A DNA stretch of 64,000 nt from Mesobacillus sp. AQ2 (GCF_030122805.1 NZ_CP126080.1:1989001-2053000); one strand, 5' to 3'. Shown: positions 23,239 through 32,415, numbered from the stretch's first letter. Notes: generated from the sequence alone by a model not told the origin. Numbers and translations are program-made.

Positions 23239-23840
23239 ATTGGAAAAAAATATTTAGCATTGGCGGAGGTTCAAACCAAGACAGTAATATAGCTGACCTG
23301 GGGATTCCTGATGAGGTGCTTTCCATCATAAGTAAATTCACCACTGGCAAGTTGAAGCCGTTCTATAAAACAGATCTGTATACAGATAAGAGGGGAGAAA
23401 TCATAGGAGTCTGTATGGAGGTAAAACAGGATCAAGCGGAAAATCTTGTTTTAAAAATGAGAAAGGAAATGGAGGTATTAGGATTCCTCCCTTTTATATG
23501 TGATACCGAACATAATAAGGTGTGTATCAGCCAAGTTTCAGACCAGTTTGACATCATTAAAATTCAGCAAACCAATGGAGATAACTATGATATTAGCAAC
23601 GAAATGGTTGTTTCCAAACTGAAGGAGTGGCATCTCAGGTATCCATTCACCATCATAGGGGCGGATTTTGACTGGGTGGAAGCCACGTTCCAGGTAATTC
23701 CTGATGGTAAAAATTTGAGGTCTTTCGCCACCGAAATGTATAAATTCTGTCCAGACATCGTTGAGCAAGGGTCAGGTTCAATCAATGGATTAATGGAAGA
23801 ATTGAAAGAGTCGAAGAAATTATTCTTATGGTGGGACTGA
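23235..23840 (+). CDS. DUF4253 domain-containing protein
   Basis: 201 aa protein. The C-terminal half matches the DUF4253 pattern: FTIIGADFDWVEATFQVIP, KFCPDIVEQGSG and the terminal LFLWWD. Function unknown; the domain is widespread in Bacillus and actinomycetes, often in clusters with immunity-like or salvage genes. Here it overlaps the uridine-kinase-like gene by ATGA, so translation is coupled. There is no signal peptide. Confidence 0.85.
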   Translation: MNWKKIFSIGGGSNQDSNIADLGIPDEVLSIISKFTTGKLKPFYKTDLYTDKRGEIIGVCMEVKQDQAENLVLKMRKEMEVLGFLPFICDTEHNKVCISQVSDQFDIIKIQQTNGDNYDISNEMVVSKLKEWHLRYPFTIIGADFDWVEATFQVIPDGKNLRSFATEMYKFCPDIVEQGSGSINGLMEELKESKKLFLWWD

Positions 23841-23861
23841 TCATCATTCGGGGGGATCGAT

Positions 23862-24881
23862 ATGGATTCAAAGATTTTCGAGAAGTTTAAACATTTTGCT
23901 GTTCATGAATGCTGGGGATCAAGTCCATTATATGAATGTCTTTCTTTAAAAATAGCTGAGGATCGGGAAATGCTTGAACTTGCAAGTAAAGTGAGGATTG
24001 GCCAGCCGGTGCCAAATTTGCTTTTGGGGGCAGTACATTATTTGCTGATGCAAGGGTATGAGCATCCACTTGCTGAATTTTACCCAAGCCTGACTGACAA
24101 TCCACGGGAGAGTGATGAAGCTTTTGCTGCTTTCGTGGATTTTTGCCGGGAATATAGAGAAGAGATCACTGAGATAATTGAAAGCAAAATCGTTCAGACA
24201 AATGAGGTAAGGCGCTGTTCTTATCTATACCCGGTTTTCAGCCATATTTACCGAATGGTCCAAAAACCATTGGCCTTGATTGAAATCGGGACTAGTGCGG
24301 GCTTGCAGCTTTTCCTGGATCAATATAGCTATTCATATGGTACAGGCCAAATATATGGGAAAACTGATTCGCCTGTTCACTTAACATCAAAGATCGAAGG
24401 ACAAAATAATCTATTTAGTGAAATGGACATCCCTAAGGTGAAGACGAGGATTGGAATCGACCTGCATATTAATGATGTGAAGAATATGGAGGATTATCTT
24501 TGGCTTAATGCTCTCATTTGGCCGGAACATCATGAAAGGCGGGAACTGTTTGAAAAAGCAGCGAACTTTGTGGCTAACCAGTCTTTGAGATTAATAGAAG
24601 GGGATGGAGCAGAAATGCTCAGCTCCCTTGCTGGTGAAATCCCTGATGAGCAGGTAATCTGCGTTTTTCATACCCATGTTGCCAACCAAATGCCCGGCAC
24701 AACCAAGAAAAAGCTTTTGGACCAAGTAAAAGAGATTGGTGAAAGAAGGGACATCTTTCATATTTACAATAATATCTACGACTCAAGGCTCCACCTGGAT
24801 TACTATCTGGATGGAAAAGAAAGCCTGAACACAATCGGGGAAACCGAGGGTCATGGCCGCTGGTTCAGCTTGAATCTTTAG
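23862..24881 (+). CDS. DUF2332 family protein
   Basis: 339 aa protein of the DUF2332 family, which looks like a distant SAM-methyltransferase-like fold: ALIEIGTSAGLQLFLDQYSY resembles a glycine-rich nucleotide loop, and the conserved WPEHHERRELFEKA and VFHTHVANQMP segments are family hallmarks. No activity is established. GGGGGG-rich sequence lies before ATG 23862, 21 bases behind the DUF4253 gene, so the two may share a transcript. Confidence 0.82.
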   Translation: MDSKIFEKFKHFAVHECWGSSPLYECLSLKIAEDREMLELASKVRIGQPVPNLLLGAVHYLLMQGYEHPLAEFYPSLTDNPRESDEAFAAFVDFCREYREEITEIIESKIVQTNEVRRCSYLYPVFSHIYRMVQKPLALIEIGTSAGLQLFLDQYSYSYGTGQIYGKTDSPVHLTSKIEGQNNLFSEMDIPKVKTRIGIDLHINDVKNMEDYLWLNALIWPEHHERRELFEKAANFVANQSLRLIEGDGAEMLSSLAGEIPDEQVICVFHTHVANQMPGTTKKKLLDQVKEIGERRDIFHIYNNIYDSRLHLDYYLDGKESLNTIGETEGHGRWFSLNL

Positions 24882-24944
24882 CTTCAAATTTACCAGATAG
24901 GGTGTCATTAATGGAGAAGGGTCCTTTTTTATTGAGTATTTTTT

Positions 24945-25048
24945 ATGGGTGGAATTATGTTTTTTTCATTATACCTACTTATTTTCATTAGAACAGTGAA
25001 AGGACTGGAAGAAGAAATTATCTAAAGGATGAGGAAGAGCTCGAATAA
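24945..25048 (+). pseudogene. Possible broken small membrane ORF
   Basis: ATG 24945 or 24957 starts a hydrophobic helix MFFSLYLLIFIRTVKG and then LEEEII before TAA. A shift of one base there would continue LKDEEELE to TAA 25046-25048, giving a plausible small helix-plus-acidic-tail protein. Evidence is only composition and the charge pattern. Confidence 0.25.
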
Positions 25049-25119
25049 TCAGATTTTTTTGAAACCTTCCTTCCCTTTTACCCGTATATTATTTATATTG
25101 GTAAAAGGAGGAAATAGTT

Positions 25120-25719
25120 ATGGCTAAATTATCCCTCAAATCCGAGAATACCTCGAATATAATTCTTGTTTCGGCGATCATTCTGATCATCAGCAGTTTA
25201 TTCATGCCTCTCGTTTTCGTTTATTTTATACAGGATTATCTGTACCTGACTAAAGATAAATGGTTTTATGCGACACCGCCCTCAGCTTACATTCTGTTCA
25301 TGATCGGCATGCTTTGGCTTGCTGTTACCCTGCTCATATATTTGTTTGTTCAATGGAAATTTGAACGGAAAGGGATCAAGTGGCTCATTATTGTTCTCAT
25401 GTTCGGAAGCGTACCATTCTTTATGTTTGGTATTTCGAATTATTACTATCTTAATGACGAGGGATTGCATTTTAATGAGGCAAAAAGTTTCAATGATATA
25501 CATTCGTATGGCTGGAAGGATATTAAGCAAGCTGAGGAGATATTCGTCAAAACCAAAGGAGTAACTGTATCCGATCATTATATGTTTACCACCAACGATG
25601 GGAAAGTGATTGAATTGCCAAATAACAGCAAGGTATCTTATAACAAGCATAGAATTATGGAAAAGCTGCAAGAATTTAATATTCCGTTGACTAATAATAT
25701 GGGAGATTTATATGAATGA
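25120..25719 (+). CDS. Membrane protein of unknown function
   Basis: 199 aa protein with three membrane helices (about 15-40, 52-78 and 88-106) and a soluble C-terminal domain of about 90 residues (SYGWKDIKQAEEIFVKTKG, KVIELPNNSKVSYNKHRI). The tail looks like a small beta-rich domain similar in shape to bacterial PH or DUF5673-like modules, but I do not recognise the family. AAAGGAGG precedes ATG 25120. Its end overlaps the DUF402 gene by 8 bases, so the two are probably co-translated. Confidence 0.7.
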   Translation: MAKLSLKSENTSNIILVSAIILIISSLFMPLVFVYFIQDYLYLTKDKWFYATPPSAYILFMIGMLWLAVTLLIYLFVQWKFERKGIKWLIIVLMFGSVPFFMFGISNYYYLNDEGLHFNEAKSFNDIHSYGWKDIKQAEEIFVKTKGVTVSDHYMFTTNDGKVIELPNNSKVSYNKHRIMEKLQEFNIPLTNNMGDLYE

Positions 25720-26263
25720 GACTTTGCTAAAAAGAAGGTACGGTGACCGCGCCGATTGGATAAGGGTTAGCCAGAAGGAGTTCAAACAGGGATTTTTTGA
25801 AGAGGATGGCTTCCGAGGGTATGTAACTTCATTGAAAGTAAATAAAGTCACTGAACCATTATTTTTTCAATACGAAGATAAAAAGGTTTGTATAGTAAAC
25901 GATGGATTTACCTGGCTGCAGCATTTTCCAGAAGGAAAACGCCATTCCGTCACAACCATGTTCAATTCCCAAGGGGAGGTTGTTCAGTGGTATATCGACA
26001 TTTGCCTTAGAAATGGGGTTGAAAACAACCGTCCCTATTGGGATGACTTGTTTCTGGATATTATCATAATGCCAACCGGAGAAATCTACTATAAAGATCA
26101 TGATGAACTAGAGGAAGCACTTTTAACAGGAGTGATTAATGAGGAATTATATAACATCGCAATAACCGAGGCCAAGCAAATTAAGAAACTGATTGAATCA
26201 AATGAATTTGAATTGTTTCAACTGACCAAGAACCATAAAGAGTATTTCGACCGGAAGGATTGA
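25712..26263 (+). CDS. DUF402 family protein (NtdP-like)
   Basis: 183 aa protein of the DUF402 fold, whose best known member is a nucleoside di/triphosphate phosphatase of Gram-positives. The family pattern is visible in HSVTTMFNSQGEVVQWYIDI, PYWDDLFLDIIIMPTGEI and YYKDHDELEEAL, which includes the acidic metal-binding residues. This copy is probably not the housekeeping ntdP, which sits in another context. It overlaps the preceding membrane gene, so the two may work together. Confidence 0.82.
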   Translation: MNETLLKRRYGDRADWIRVSQKEFKQGFFEEDGFRGYVTSLKVNKVTEPLFFQYEDKKVCIVNDGFTWLQHFPEGKRHSVTTMFNSQGEVVQWYIDICLRNGVENNRPYWDDLFLDIIIMPTGEIYYKDHDELEEALLTGVINEELYNIAITEAKQIKKLIESNEFELFQLTKNHKEYFDRKD

Positions 26264-26303
26264 GATTTACTCAAGAAAAATATAAAGGACGATAATCTCC
26301 ATT

Positions 26304-26642
26304 ATGTTCGTAAAAACATATAGTTACAGCATTAAGCCAGAAAGGGAAAAGGACTACCTTGAGATTCAAGTTAAAGCAGAGCAAATTTATTCGCGTTTCA
26401 CAAATAAACAAACTCTTTACTTACAAAGCAAGGCAGACAGTTCAAAGTGGATTGAGATGCATATCTATCAGGACGAAAAAAGCTATACTGACAGTATTCA
26501 TGCCGTTGATCAACAGCCTGGAATCAATGATTTTTACAAACGGTTCCTTGAAGTCATTACCTCAGTGGAAGAGTTAAAAGAAGATGATTATAACATCATA
26601 AATCTCAATGTTAAATCATCAAGTTTTGATTTAGGGGGTTAA
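26304..26642 (+). CDS. Small protein, possible ABM-like dimeric alpha/beta barrel
   Basis: 112 aa soluble protein. YSYSIKPEREKDYLEIQVKA, LYLQSKADSSKWIEMHIYQD and SYTDSIHAVDQQPGINDFYK fit the antibiotic biosynthesis monooxygenase-like ferredoxin fold (strand-helix-strand with a conserved E-I-Y strand). The family assignment rests on this pattern only. The ribosome site (AAAGGACG) is distant and weak. Confidence 0.6.
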   Translation: MFVKTYSYSIKPEREKDYLEIQVKAEQIYSRFTNKQTLYLQSKADSSKWIEMHIYQDEKSYTDSIHAVDQQPGINDFYKRFLEVITSVEELKEDDYNIINLNVKSSSFDLGG

Positions 26643-26693
26643 TTAAACAGCATTAAGTAATGATGTATTATCATAATAAAGGAGTGATATATA

Positions 26694-27537
26694 ATGTGCG
26701 GGATTAGAAACTAAGCATTTTGAAAGGGATATGAATTTATCGAGAGACCGTCATGAAGTTTTACTAAAAGCAGTTGCAGACTTTACTGGCGATGAAAAAG
26801 TAAGGGCAATTTATCTTGGCGGGTCATTGGCAAAAGGAAATTATGATAACTATTCAGATATAGATTTACATATTATTGTTGAGGATATCAGTCTGGAAGA
26901 TTTTATTCGCAATAAAAGGCAGCGCTCTTTGAATTGGGGAAATGTTTTATTTTTTGAAGACAGTCACCCGGATTCACCAGTTGTGGTCGCACATTTTGAT
27001 TCCTTTGTTAAAGCGGACACTTGGTATAAAACTAAAGGACAAGTGAAGCCTTCAATTTGGCTGAAAGGCTTGGAGGTTTTGTATGATCCTGGTGATATAT
27101 TAACAGATATTTTCGAAGAATCTTCAAGGATTGAAATTGTGTTAGATTCAGAAGCTGTTGAGTTTTGGAAAGGTAAGATATTGGCTTTTTACCATGAAAC
27201 ATACCGCGCTGTAATGCGAAAAGATTGGTACTATGCATTGGCAAACCTGGACCGGGTAAGATGGTTGATTGCTGGCGGCTGGTATATGGAAGCCGGCAAT
27301 CATCTGGATTCTTCATATGGTGTTTGGTCTAAGGTTGAAGGAGAAAGAAGTTTATTGAATGAGCGGCAATTATCCTTGCTGGCCAAATGGCATTGTAAAA
27401 GAGAAAAGGAACAAATTTTGGGGGCATTAACATTAATGTTTCCAGAAGTAATGAGATTATATAGAGTTCTACATAAAAAGGCAGGACTGGAAACGGATGA
27501 AGAAGAGTTCAGGAGAATCATTGAAATGGTGTTATGA
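26694..27537 (+). pseudogene. Nucleotidyltransferase-domain protein, apparent one-base frameshift after the start codon
   Basis: The body from ATG 26731 encodes a 268 aa nucleotidyltransferase: IYLGGSLAKGNYDNYSDIDL is the classic GS-x10-DxD motif of the minimal/aminoglycoside group, with VVVAHFDS further on. The good ribosome site AAAGGAGTG, however, serves ATG 26694, which after five more codons hits TAA. Removing one G from GGG at 26699-26701 would join that ATG to the main frame (MCGLETKHFERDMNL). So either one base was inserted by mutation or error, or translation starts at 26731, where only a weak GAAAGG lies upstream. If expressed from 26731 the enzyme core is whole. Confidence 0.6.
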
Positions 27538-27644
27538 TACTGGCTTCACTATTTTGAATGATATTCCAATTATAAGTGCTAAGAATCATGGATGCTAATC
27601 CAACATTGTAGTATCTATTAGAATAGTGCAATCGAGGGGATTAA

Positions 27645-28061
27645 ATGAAAAAGCTTGCTATTTTAACAATGATCCTAATAATATTCATGACTGGCTGCAG
27701 TTCAGATTTCCAACCGCAATTGACCAGGGTTGATGTGCAAAAACTAACAAAGGATGGCAATAAAGACGGTGAGGAGAGAATAATTGCTTCTAAAGATGAG
27801 CTCCAAACTCTAGAGCAAGCGTTCCAAAAAATCAAATGGTCCCCAAAGACGAAGCCGGAAATGACAAGGAAAGAAGATGTACTGGCGGTTTTCTTCATCC
27901 AGGAAGAGAAAAATATGCCGGAAAGCTTGTATGAATACCGAGTATGGTTTGAGGGAGAAACTGCCACCATTATCAGCAGAATGGAAAACGAAGGGTATGG
28001 AAGGTTAACAGATAAAACTGAAGTTCATGACCTGGAATCAGCATTGCTGCCAGGTGAATAG
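27645..28061 (+). CDS. Lipoprotein of unknown function
   Basis: 138 aa secreted lipoprotein. The signal peptide MKKLAILTMILIIFMTGC ends in a lipobox (F-M-T-G-C), so Cys18 is acylated and the protein is anchored outside the membrane. The mature part has no family that I recognise; it contains two short beta-rich stretches (VLAVFFIQEEK and YEYRVWFEGETATI). GAGGGG lies before ATG 27645. A shared hairpin separates it from the convergent GNAT gene. Confidence 0.8.
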   Translation: MKKLAILTMILIIFMTGCSSDFQPQLTRVDVQKLTKDGNKDGEERIIASKDELQTLEQAFQKIKWSPKTKPEMTRKEDVLAVFFIQEEKNMPESLYEYRVWFEGETATIISRMENEGYGRLTDKTEVHDLESALLPGE

Positions 28062-28087
28062 GTCATTGCTTTTAGGGTCACAAAAAG

Positions 28088-28114
28088 AAAAAGTGCCAAT
28101 ACGAGCACTTTTTT
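28088..28114. terminator. Bidirectional terminator
   Basis: AAAAAGTGC (28088-28096) and GCACTTTTT (28105-28113) flank an 8-base loop, with A and T runs outside, between the convergent lipoprotein and GNAT genes. Confidence 0.85.
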
Positions 28115-28650
28115 CAGCTTACTGCACTAAAAGCTGGGGGATATTCTATTTTTCCTTCTAAACCATTCAATGAGCCCTGCTCAAGCTCGATTGCCATGAA
28201 CACTTCATTTGGTACTGGAAAGGGAGCGTTGACACCGAAATTCTTCGAGGGCTGAAACCCGAATTTAGGGTAAAAATTCGGATGGCCAAGTACAAATACA
28301 TGTTGATATCCTAAAGACTTGCATTTATTTAAACCTTCCTTGACGAGTGCTGAACCGATTCCGCTATTTTGATATCCGGGCTTCACAGCCATTGGAGCGA
28401 GAGCGATTGTTGGGATCACTCCTTTTTTTGCAAGAAGACTGATGATGCTGAAAAGAATATGTCCGATGATTTCTCCGTTCTCGTCAACAGCTACCATGCT
28501 TAAGTCAGGAATGAAATTTTCGGAATCCCTGATTAGTTCAACCAAACGTGCTTCATTTTCACCATTTACAAAAGCCGCTTGATTTAAAACCCTGATACCA
28601 TGAATATCTTTAATAACTTCAGAACGAATAAAATAATCATCGCTCTTCAT
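28114..28650 (-). CDS. GNAT family N-acetyltransferase (YhbS-like)
   Basis: 178 aa acetyltransferase. The YhbS-type pattern is clear: NQAAFVNGENEARLVELIRD, VGHILFS-like strand (IIGHILFSIIS), LAPMAVKPGYQNSGIGSAL as the acetyl-CoA loop, and VFVLGHPNFYPKFGFQPS. ATG 28650 is chosen because GGAGGGAG lies about 10 bases upstream; the gene then overlaps the end of the upstream gene by 14 bases. Substrate unknown. Confidence 0.88.
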   Translation of the reverse strand: MKSDDYFIRSEVIKDIHGIRVLNQAAFVNGENEARLVELIRDSENFIPDLSMVAVDENGEIIGHILFSIISLLAKKGVIPTIALAPMAVKPGYQNSGIGSALVKEGLNKCKSLGYQHVFVLGHPNFYPKFGFQPSKNFGVNAPFPVPNEVFMAIELEQGSLNGLEGKIEYPPAFSAVS

Positions 28651-29170
28651 ATTTCTTAAACTCCCTCCATACCAAATTAGAAGTTTTGGAGTCAGAATCA
28701 GAAAATTCCCGGTAATAACGCTTTTCATTTTCACCCGAAATTGAGTCGATATCATTTAACAACATAACTAGAAACTCCCTATCTTTGTTGATTTGCTCTT
28801 CAATTTGTGTGTAATCTCTGCCATTTCTAATATTGAACGCTAAGTGCTTATAATGGTCTGCAAGTTGATCCCAGACTTCTCCTAAATTTGAAATCTTTCC
28901 ATTCATCATATAATATTGTCGGCTTAGAATAGAGAGTTCCCCTAGATGACTGGCAAACGTGAATTCGCCATCCTCTTCTTTCAAGATCTTTATCCATAGG
29001 GTCGGATCAGCATCGTTCTCCAGTAGAAATATAGAGTCTCTTACTGTCCGCTGGAATTCAGATCCTGCCTGAATTTCTAGGTCAGTGATTTTTTTATACT
29101 GATAAAGATTGAGTAAAATCAATGCAGCAAGAATGAATTTGGTCAGGTTTATAAAATATTTAGTTTTCAT
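28637..29170 (-). CDS. Hypothetical protein with N-terminal membrane anchor
   Basis: 177 aa protein starting with a membrane helix (FINLTKFILAALILLNLYQY) and followed by an extracytoplasmic, mainly helical domain (RTVRDSIFLLENDADPTLW, EVWDQLADHYKHLAFNIRNG). I do not recognise the family. ATG 29170 has AAAGGAG about 9 bases upstream; sequence farther upstream is not convincingly coding. It overlaps the GNAT gene behind it, so the pair is one transcription unit. Confidence 0.7.
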   Translation of the reverse strand: MKTKYFINLTKFILAALILLNLYQYKKITDLEIQAGSEFQRTVRDSIFLLENDADPTLWIKILKEEDGEFTFASHLGELSILSRQYYMMNGKISNLGEVWDQLADHYKHLAFNIRNGRDYTQIEEQINKDREFLVMLLNDIDSISGENEKRYYREFSDSDSKTSNLVWREFKKYEER

Positions 29171-29328
29171 ATGACCACTCCTTTGTATAAAGTTGAGATA
29201 ATAATAACAGAAAATTCCAAAAGGGCAATCAGAATTTTTACCAGAATGAATTCTTTCACTTCCAGCACTTTTTTCTGTTATGATTAAAACTGGCTTTTTG
29301 CCAGAATCAATTTTCAAGGAGAACCTGA

Positions 29329-31251
29329 ATGACAAAAAATCTTCCATTTACCATCACTAAAAATGATACATTCTTTGATTTATTAGGGGATTACATTGGT
29401 GATGTTTTTTATGATATTTTGCCTGAAAAGGGCTATGAGTTGCGCGACGAACAGATTTATATGGCTTTCCAGGTGGAACAGGCCTTTAAGAACAAAGGGA
29501 TTGTGTTTGCGGAAGCTGGTGTAGGAACAGGCAAGACATTCGTTTACTTGATTTACGCGATCCTCTACGCTCGTTATATGGGGAAGCCTGCAATTGTATC
29601 CTGCTCAGATGAAACACTGATCGAACAGCTTGTAAAAGAGGGCGGAGACATCGAAAAACTCGAGCAGGCATTGGGACTTAAAGTGGACGTCCGGCTGGCA
29701 AAAGCGAGAGAGCAATATGTATGTATCAAGAAGCTTGATGAGCTTTCGAACACCTCTGACGACATGGAAATTCTTGATGTCCATGACCAACTGCCAGATT
29801 TTATTTTTGATGAAGGCATTTCCATGAATTCATTCAGCCGGTACGGTGACCGAAAGGAATATCCTTGGGTCACCAATGAAAAATGGTCTCAGATGGCGTG
29901 GGATCCACTTCAGCAATGCTCGACATGCAGCTGGCGCCATCGCTGCGGGCAAACATTGAATCGTGATTACTACCGGCATGCCGGAGACTTGATTATTTGT
30001 TCTCATGATTTTTACATGGAGCATGTGTGGACAAAAGAATCACGGAAAAGAGAGGGCCAGATGCCTTTGCTGCCTGAAGCGAGCACCGTCATATTTGATG
30101 AAGGTCATCTGCTTGAATTCGCAGCGCAAAAAGGGCTGACATACAGATTTAATTCGCAAACTCTGACGACTGTGTTAACAGGCTATATGCATCAGGATGT
30201 CAGGGAGGAATCTCTCTATTTAATCGAGGACATCATAGAGCTGCATGACTCATGGTTCGACCTGCTGGTTGAGAACTCTACTGCTGTTGAGGGTTCGAAT
30301 CGAAAAGAAGTTGCGAAGCATCCTGCAATCAGGAAGACAGCTGAAACTTTGGAAAAGAAGGTCAGCGAATTAATGGACCAGCTGGTATTTGACGCAGAAA
30401 TGTTCCTGATTGATGAATACCACTTAAAAATCATGGAAGAATATCTCGAGTTTTTTGCATATGGTCTATCGATCTTCCTGAAGAACGATGAAGGGATTTT
30501 CTGGCTTGAAGAGAATGAAGTTCAGTCTTCACTCGTCATCATGCCTCGTCTGGTAGAGGACATTCTGAAAAAAGAAGTTTTTGCACAAAATATCCCGTTT
30601 GTTTTTTCTTCAGCAACTTTATCCCAGGTAGGGGACTTCAACTATATAGCGAAGAGTCTCGGAATTGAAAAATATACTTCCTTCACGGTTGCATCACCGT
30701 TTGATTATCAAGAGCAAATGGAAATTAAAGTGCATGTTCAGGATGCTGAAAATCAAAAATGGGAGAAAATAGGTACGGATCTGCGTACTGCAAGCGGGAG
30801 CTCACTGGTTTTGTTTTCTTCCATGCAGGAAATGGAAAGGTTCAGAGTATGGTCCGATCAACAGGAGTGGGATTTTGACATCCTGTTTGAAGGCGACCGT
30901 GAGATTAGTGAAACCGTAAAAGACTTCCAGAATGTCAAAAGCACTGTACTTTGCTCATACAGTTTATGGGAAGGTCTTGATGTCCCCGGTGAATCATTGA
31001 CCCAGGTCATCATTGCTTCATTGCCATTCCCGCCTCATGACCCGGTCTTCCAGGCAAAAAGGAAGCATGCGGCCAACCCTTCTGCAGAAGTAGACGTTCC
31101 ATACATGCTGCTTCGGTTAAGACAGGGAATAGGCAGGTTGATCAGGAGCAGCCAGGACGAAGGTGCCGTCCATTTATGGCTTACTGGTAAGCAAAAAGCA
31201 GAATTTATGGAAGAAATAACAGCAGTGCTTCCTGTTAGTGGCATTCATTAG
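29329..31251 (+). CDS. DinG/XPD-family ATP-dependent DNA helicase (YpvA-like)
   Basis: 640 aa superfamily 2 helicase with an iron-sulfur domain, resembling B. subtilis YpvA. Walker A FAEAGVGTGKTFVYL (about 60-75), an Fe-S cysteine set (YVCIKKL and CSTCSWRHRCG, about 130-210), the DEGH box in VIFDEGHLLEF, and the C-terminal motor motifs FVFSSATLSQVG, CSYSLWEGLDVPGE and LRLRQGIGRLIRSS are in order. Relatives unwind forked DNA or R-loops during repair. ATG 29329 has AAGGAG upstream. No LexA box is seen before it. Confidence 0.92.
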   Translation: MTKNLPFTITKNDTFFDLLGDYIGDVFYDILPEKGYELRDEQIYMAFQVEQAFKNKGIVFAEAGVGTGKTFVYLIYAILYARYMGKPAIVSCSDETLIEQLVKEGGDIEKLEQALGLKVDVRLAKAREQYVCIKKLDELSNTSDDMEILDVHDQLPDFIFDEGISMNSFSRYGDRKEYPWVTNEKWSQMAWDPLQQCSTCSWRHRCGQTLNRDYYRHAGDLIICSHDFYMEHVWTKESRKREGQMPLLPEASTVIFDEGHLLEFAAQKGLTYRFNSQTLTTVLTGYMHQDVREESLYLIEDIIELHDSWFDLLVENSTAVEGSNRKEVAKHPAIRKTAETLEKKVSELMDQLVFDAEMFLIDEYHLKIMEEYLEFFAYGLSIFLKNDEGIFWLEENEVQSSLVIMPRLVEDILKKEVFAQNIPFVFSSATLSQVGDFNYIAKSLGIEKYTSFTVASPFDYQEQMEIKVHVQDAENQKWEKIGTDLRTASGSSLVLFSSMQEMERFRVWSDQQEWDFDILFEGDREISETVKDFQNVKSTVLCSYSLWEGLDVPGESLTQVIIASLPFPPHDPVFQAKRKHAANPSAEVDVPYMLLRLRQGIGRLIRSSQDEGAVHLWLTGKQKAEFMEEITAVLPVSGIH

Positions 31252-31259
31252 TATAGGGG

Positions 31260-31297
31260 AAATCCCGAAAGGTCCAAGCCTTTCGGGATTTTTTTGC
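31260..31297 (+). terminator. Terminator after the helicase gene
   Basis: AAATCCCGAAAGG (31260-31272) and CCTTTCGGGATTT (31279-31291) form a perfect 13-bp stem with a 6-base loop and a long T run. Confidence 0.93.
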
Positions 31298-31302
31298 GGA
31301 AA

Positions 31303-31533
31303 TTAGTCTCTGCATCCGCACTTTCTATCATCGCGGTCACGATCATTCTCATCCTGAGCACCAGCAACCAAGTCATTGATAATGCAACGACGGTCAGCAC
31401 GGCAAAGATCTTCAAAATCAATTGTCGCCCTTACCTGTTTGTTGTTGCGGTTAGAGTAAAAAACTCCTGCTGAATCGTTATTATTAGATTGGATCCCATT
31501 CGAGCTTAAACTTCTTCCATAGCTAAAATACAC
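31303..31533 (-). CDS. Hypothetical small acidic Cys-containing protein
   Basis: 76 aa reading frame from GTG 31533. The first half is Asn/Ser rich (SNGIQSNNNDSAGVFYSN) and the second half has RATIDFEDLCRADRRCIIND and a charged CGCRD tail. Composition recalls Bacillus spore-coat proteins, but no family is recognised and the ribosome site is weak, so it may be a fragment or not expressed. It sits between two strong terminators. Confidence 0.4.
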   Translation of the reverse strand: MYFSYGRSLSSNGIQSNNNDSAGVFYSNRNNKQVRATIDFEDLCRADRRCIINDLVAGAQDENDRDRDDRKCGCRD

Positions 31534-31640
31534 GATATCTTATTCGGAAAGGGACAAGTTGTCAGGGCTTGTACCTACTTTGGAAAGGAATATGCTTTTT
31601 TCATAGAACCTTTAAAAAAATAAAAGTTTGATAGAACGAA

Positions 31641-31669
31641 AAAAAGCAAGCGGAGTCCGCTTGCTTTTT
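31641..31669 (-). terminator. lexA terminator
   Basis: A 14-bp perfect inverted repeat (31641-31654 with 31656-31669) ending in A and T runs overlaps the lexA stop codon; read on the minus strand it ends in a T run. Confidence 0.9.
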
Positions 31670-32291
31670 AGTGCATATGACGGTATACACCAATGACTTT
31701 ACCAAGAATCGATACATTCCGAAGGATAATCGGTTCCATTGATGAATTTTCCGGCTGGAGCCTGAAATAGTCCTTCTCCTTGAAGAAACGTTTAACAGTT
31801 GCTTCGTCATCCTCAGTCATTGCTACTACAATGTCTCCGTTATTGGCTGTCTTTTGCTGCTTGACGATTACATAATCTCCATCCAGGATACCAGCCTCTA
31901 TCATACTGTCACCCATGATTTCGAGCATGAAAACCTGCTCATCATGAGGAACAAGGCGGTCTGGAAGCGGGAAGTATTCTTCAACATTCTCAATAGCCGT
32001 AATTGGCATACCGGCTGTTACTTTACCGACAACAGGCACGTTGACAACATTATATTTAGGGATACGGTTTTCCTCTTCGATTTCCAGTATTTCAATTGCA
32101 CGCGGTTTTGTTGGATCGCGTCTGATCAGCCCTTTGCTTTCGAGCCTTGCAAGGTGGCCGTGTACCGTGGAACTTGATGCCAGTCCAACTGCTTCGCCGA
32201 TTTCACGTACGGATGGCGGATATCCTTTTTTCTTGACTTCACCTTTTATGAATTCAAAAATATCTTGTTGCCGCTTTGATAACTTTGTCAT
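31668..32291 (-). CDS. lexA: LexA repressor
   Basis: SOS repressor of 207 aa. N-terminal winged helix ([49 protein letters not shown]); Ala-Gly self-cleavage site in VTAGMPITA; catalytic Ser in GDSMIEAGI and Lys in DEATVKRFF. RecA-stimulated self-cleavage releases it from operators such as those at 32349-32429. ATG 32291 follows GAGGTG. It is divergent from yneA-yneB-ynzC, the order seen in B. subtilis, and shares the regulatory region with it. Confidence 0.97.
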   Translation of the reverse strand: MTKLSKRQQDIFEFIKGEVKKKGYPPSVREIGEAVGLASSSTVHGHLARLESKGLIRRDPTKPRAIEILEIEEENRIPKYNVVNVPVVGKVTAGMPITAIENVEEYFPLPDRLVPHDEQVFMLEIMGDSMIEAGILDGDYVIVKQQKTANNGDIVVAMTEDDEATVKRFFKEKDYFRLQPENSSMEPIILRNVSILGKVIGVYRHMH

Positions 32292-32322
32292 ATTCACGCA
32301 CCTCGTATTTTTTCTTGTCCTA

Positions 32323-32351
32323 ATTATACCATGTCTATTTGATAGATACAA
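32323..32351 (-). promoter_or_regulatory. lexA promoter
   Basis: On the minus strand TGGTATAAT forms an extended -10 (TATAAT at 32323-32328). The expected -35 region (32346-32351) is a poor match and overlaps the first LexA box, which fits autoregulation. Confidence 0.55.
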
Positions 32352-32362
32352 ACATAAGTTCG
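32349..32362. promoter_or_regulatory. LexA box 1
   Basis: CAAACATAAGTTCG differs at one arm base from the Bacillus SOS box CGAAC-N4-GTTCG. It overlaps the lexA -35 region. Confidence 0.75.
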
Positions 32363-32371
32363 AATTTTGAG

Positions 32372-32401
32372 TTGACACAAAACAAATGTTCGTATTATAA
32401 T
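32372..32401 (+). promoter_or_regulatory. yneA promoter
   Basis: TTGACA (32372-32377) and TATAAT (32396-32401), both consensus, are 18 bases apart. LexA box 2 lies in the spacer and box 3 just downstream. Confidence 0.85.
32379..32392. promoter_or_regulatory. LexA box 2 (weak)
   Basis: AAAACAAATGTTCG keeps the right half GTTCG and matches the left half only in AAC. It falls between the yneA -35 and -10. Confidence 0.45.
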
Positions 32402-32415
32402 AAAAATCAAATAGG

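Noticed and set aside
24882..25119. Regulatory RNA or promoter before the three-helix membrane gene
   Set aside because: No convincing hairpin or -35/-10 pair was found; only a doubtful broken small ORF is listed.
31303..31533. Assignment of the 76-codon frame as a named spore coat protein
   Set aside because: Only composition suggests it; no motif of CotX, CotY or CotZ is present, so it is left as hypothetical.
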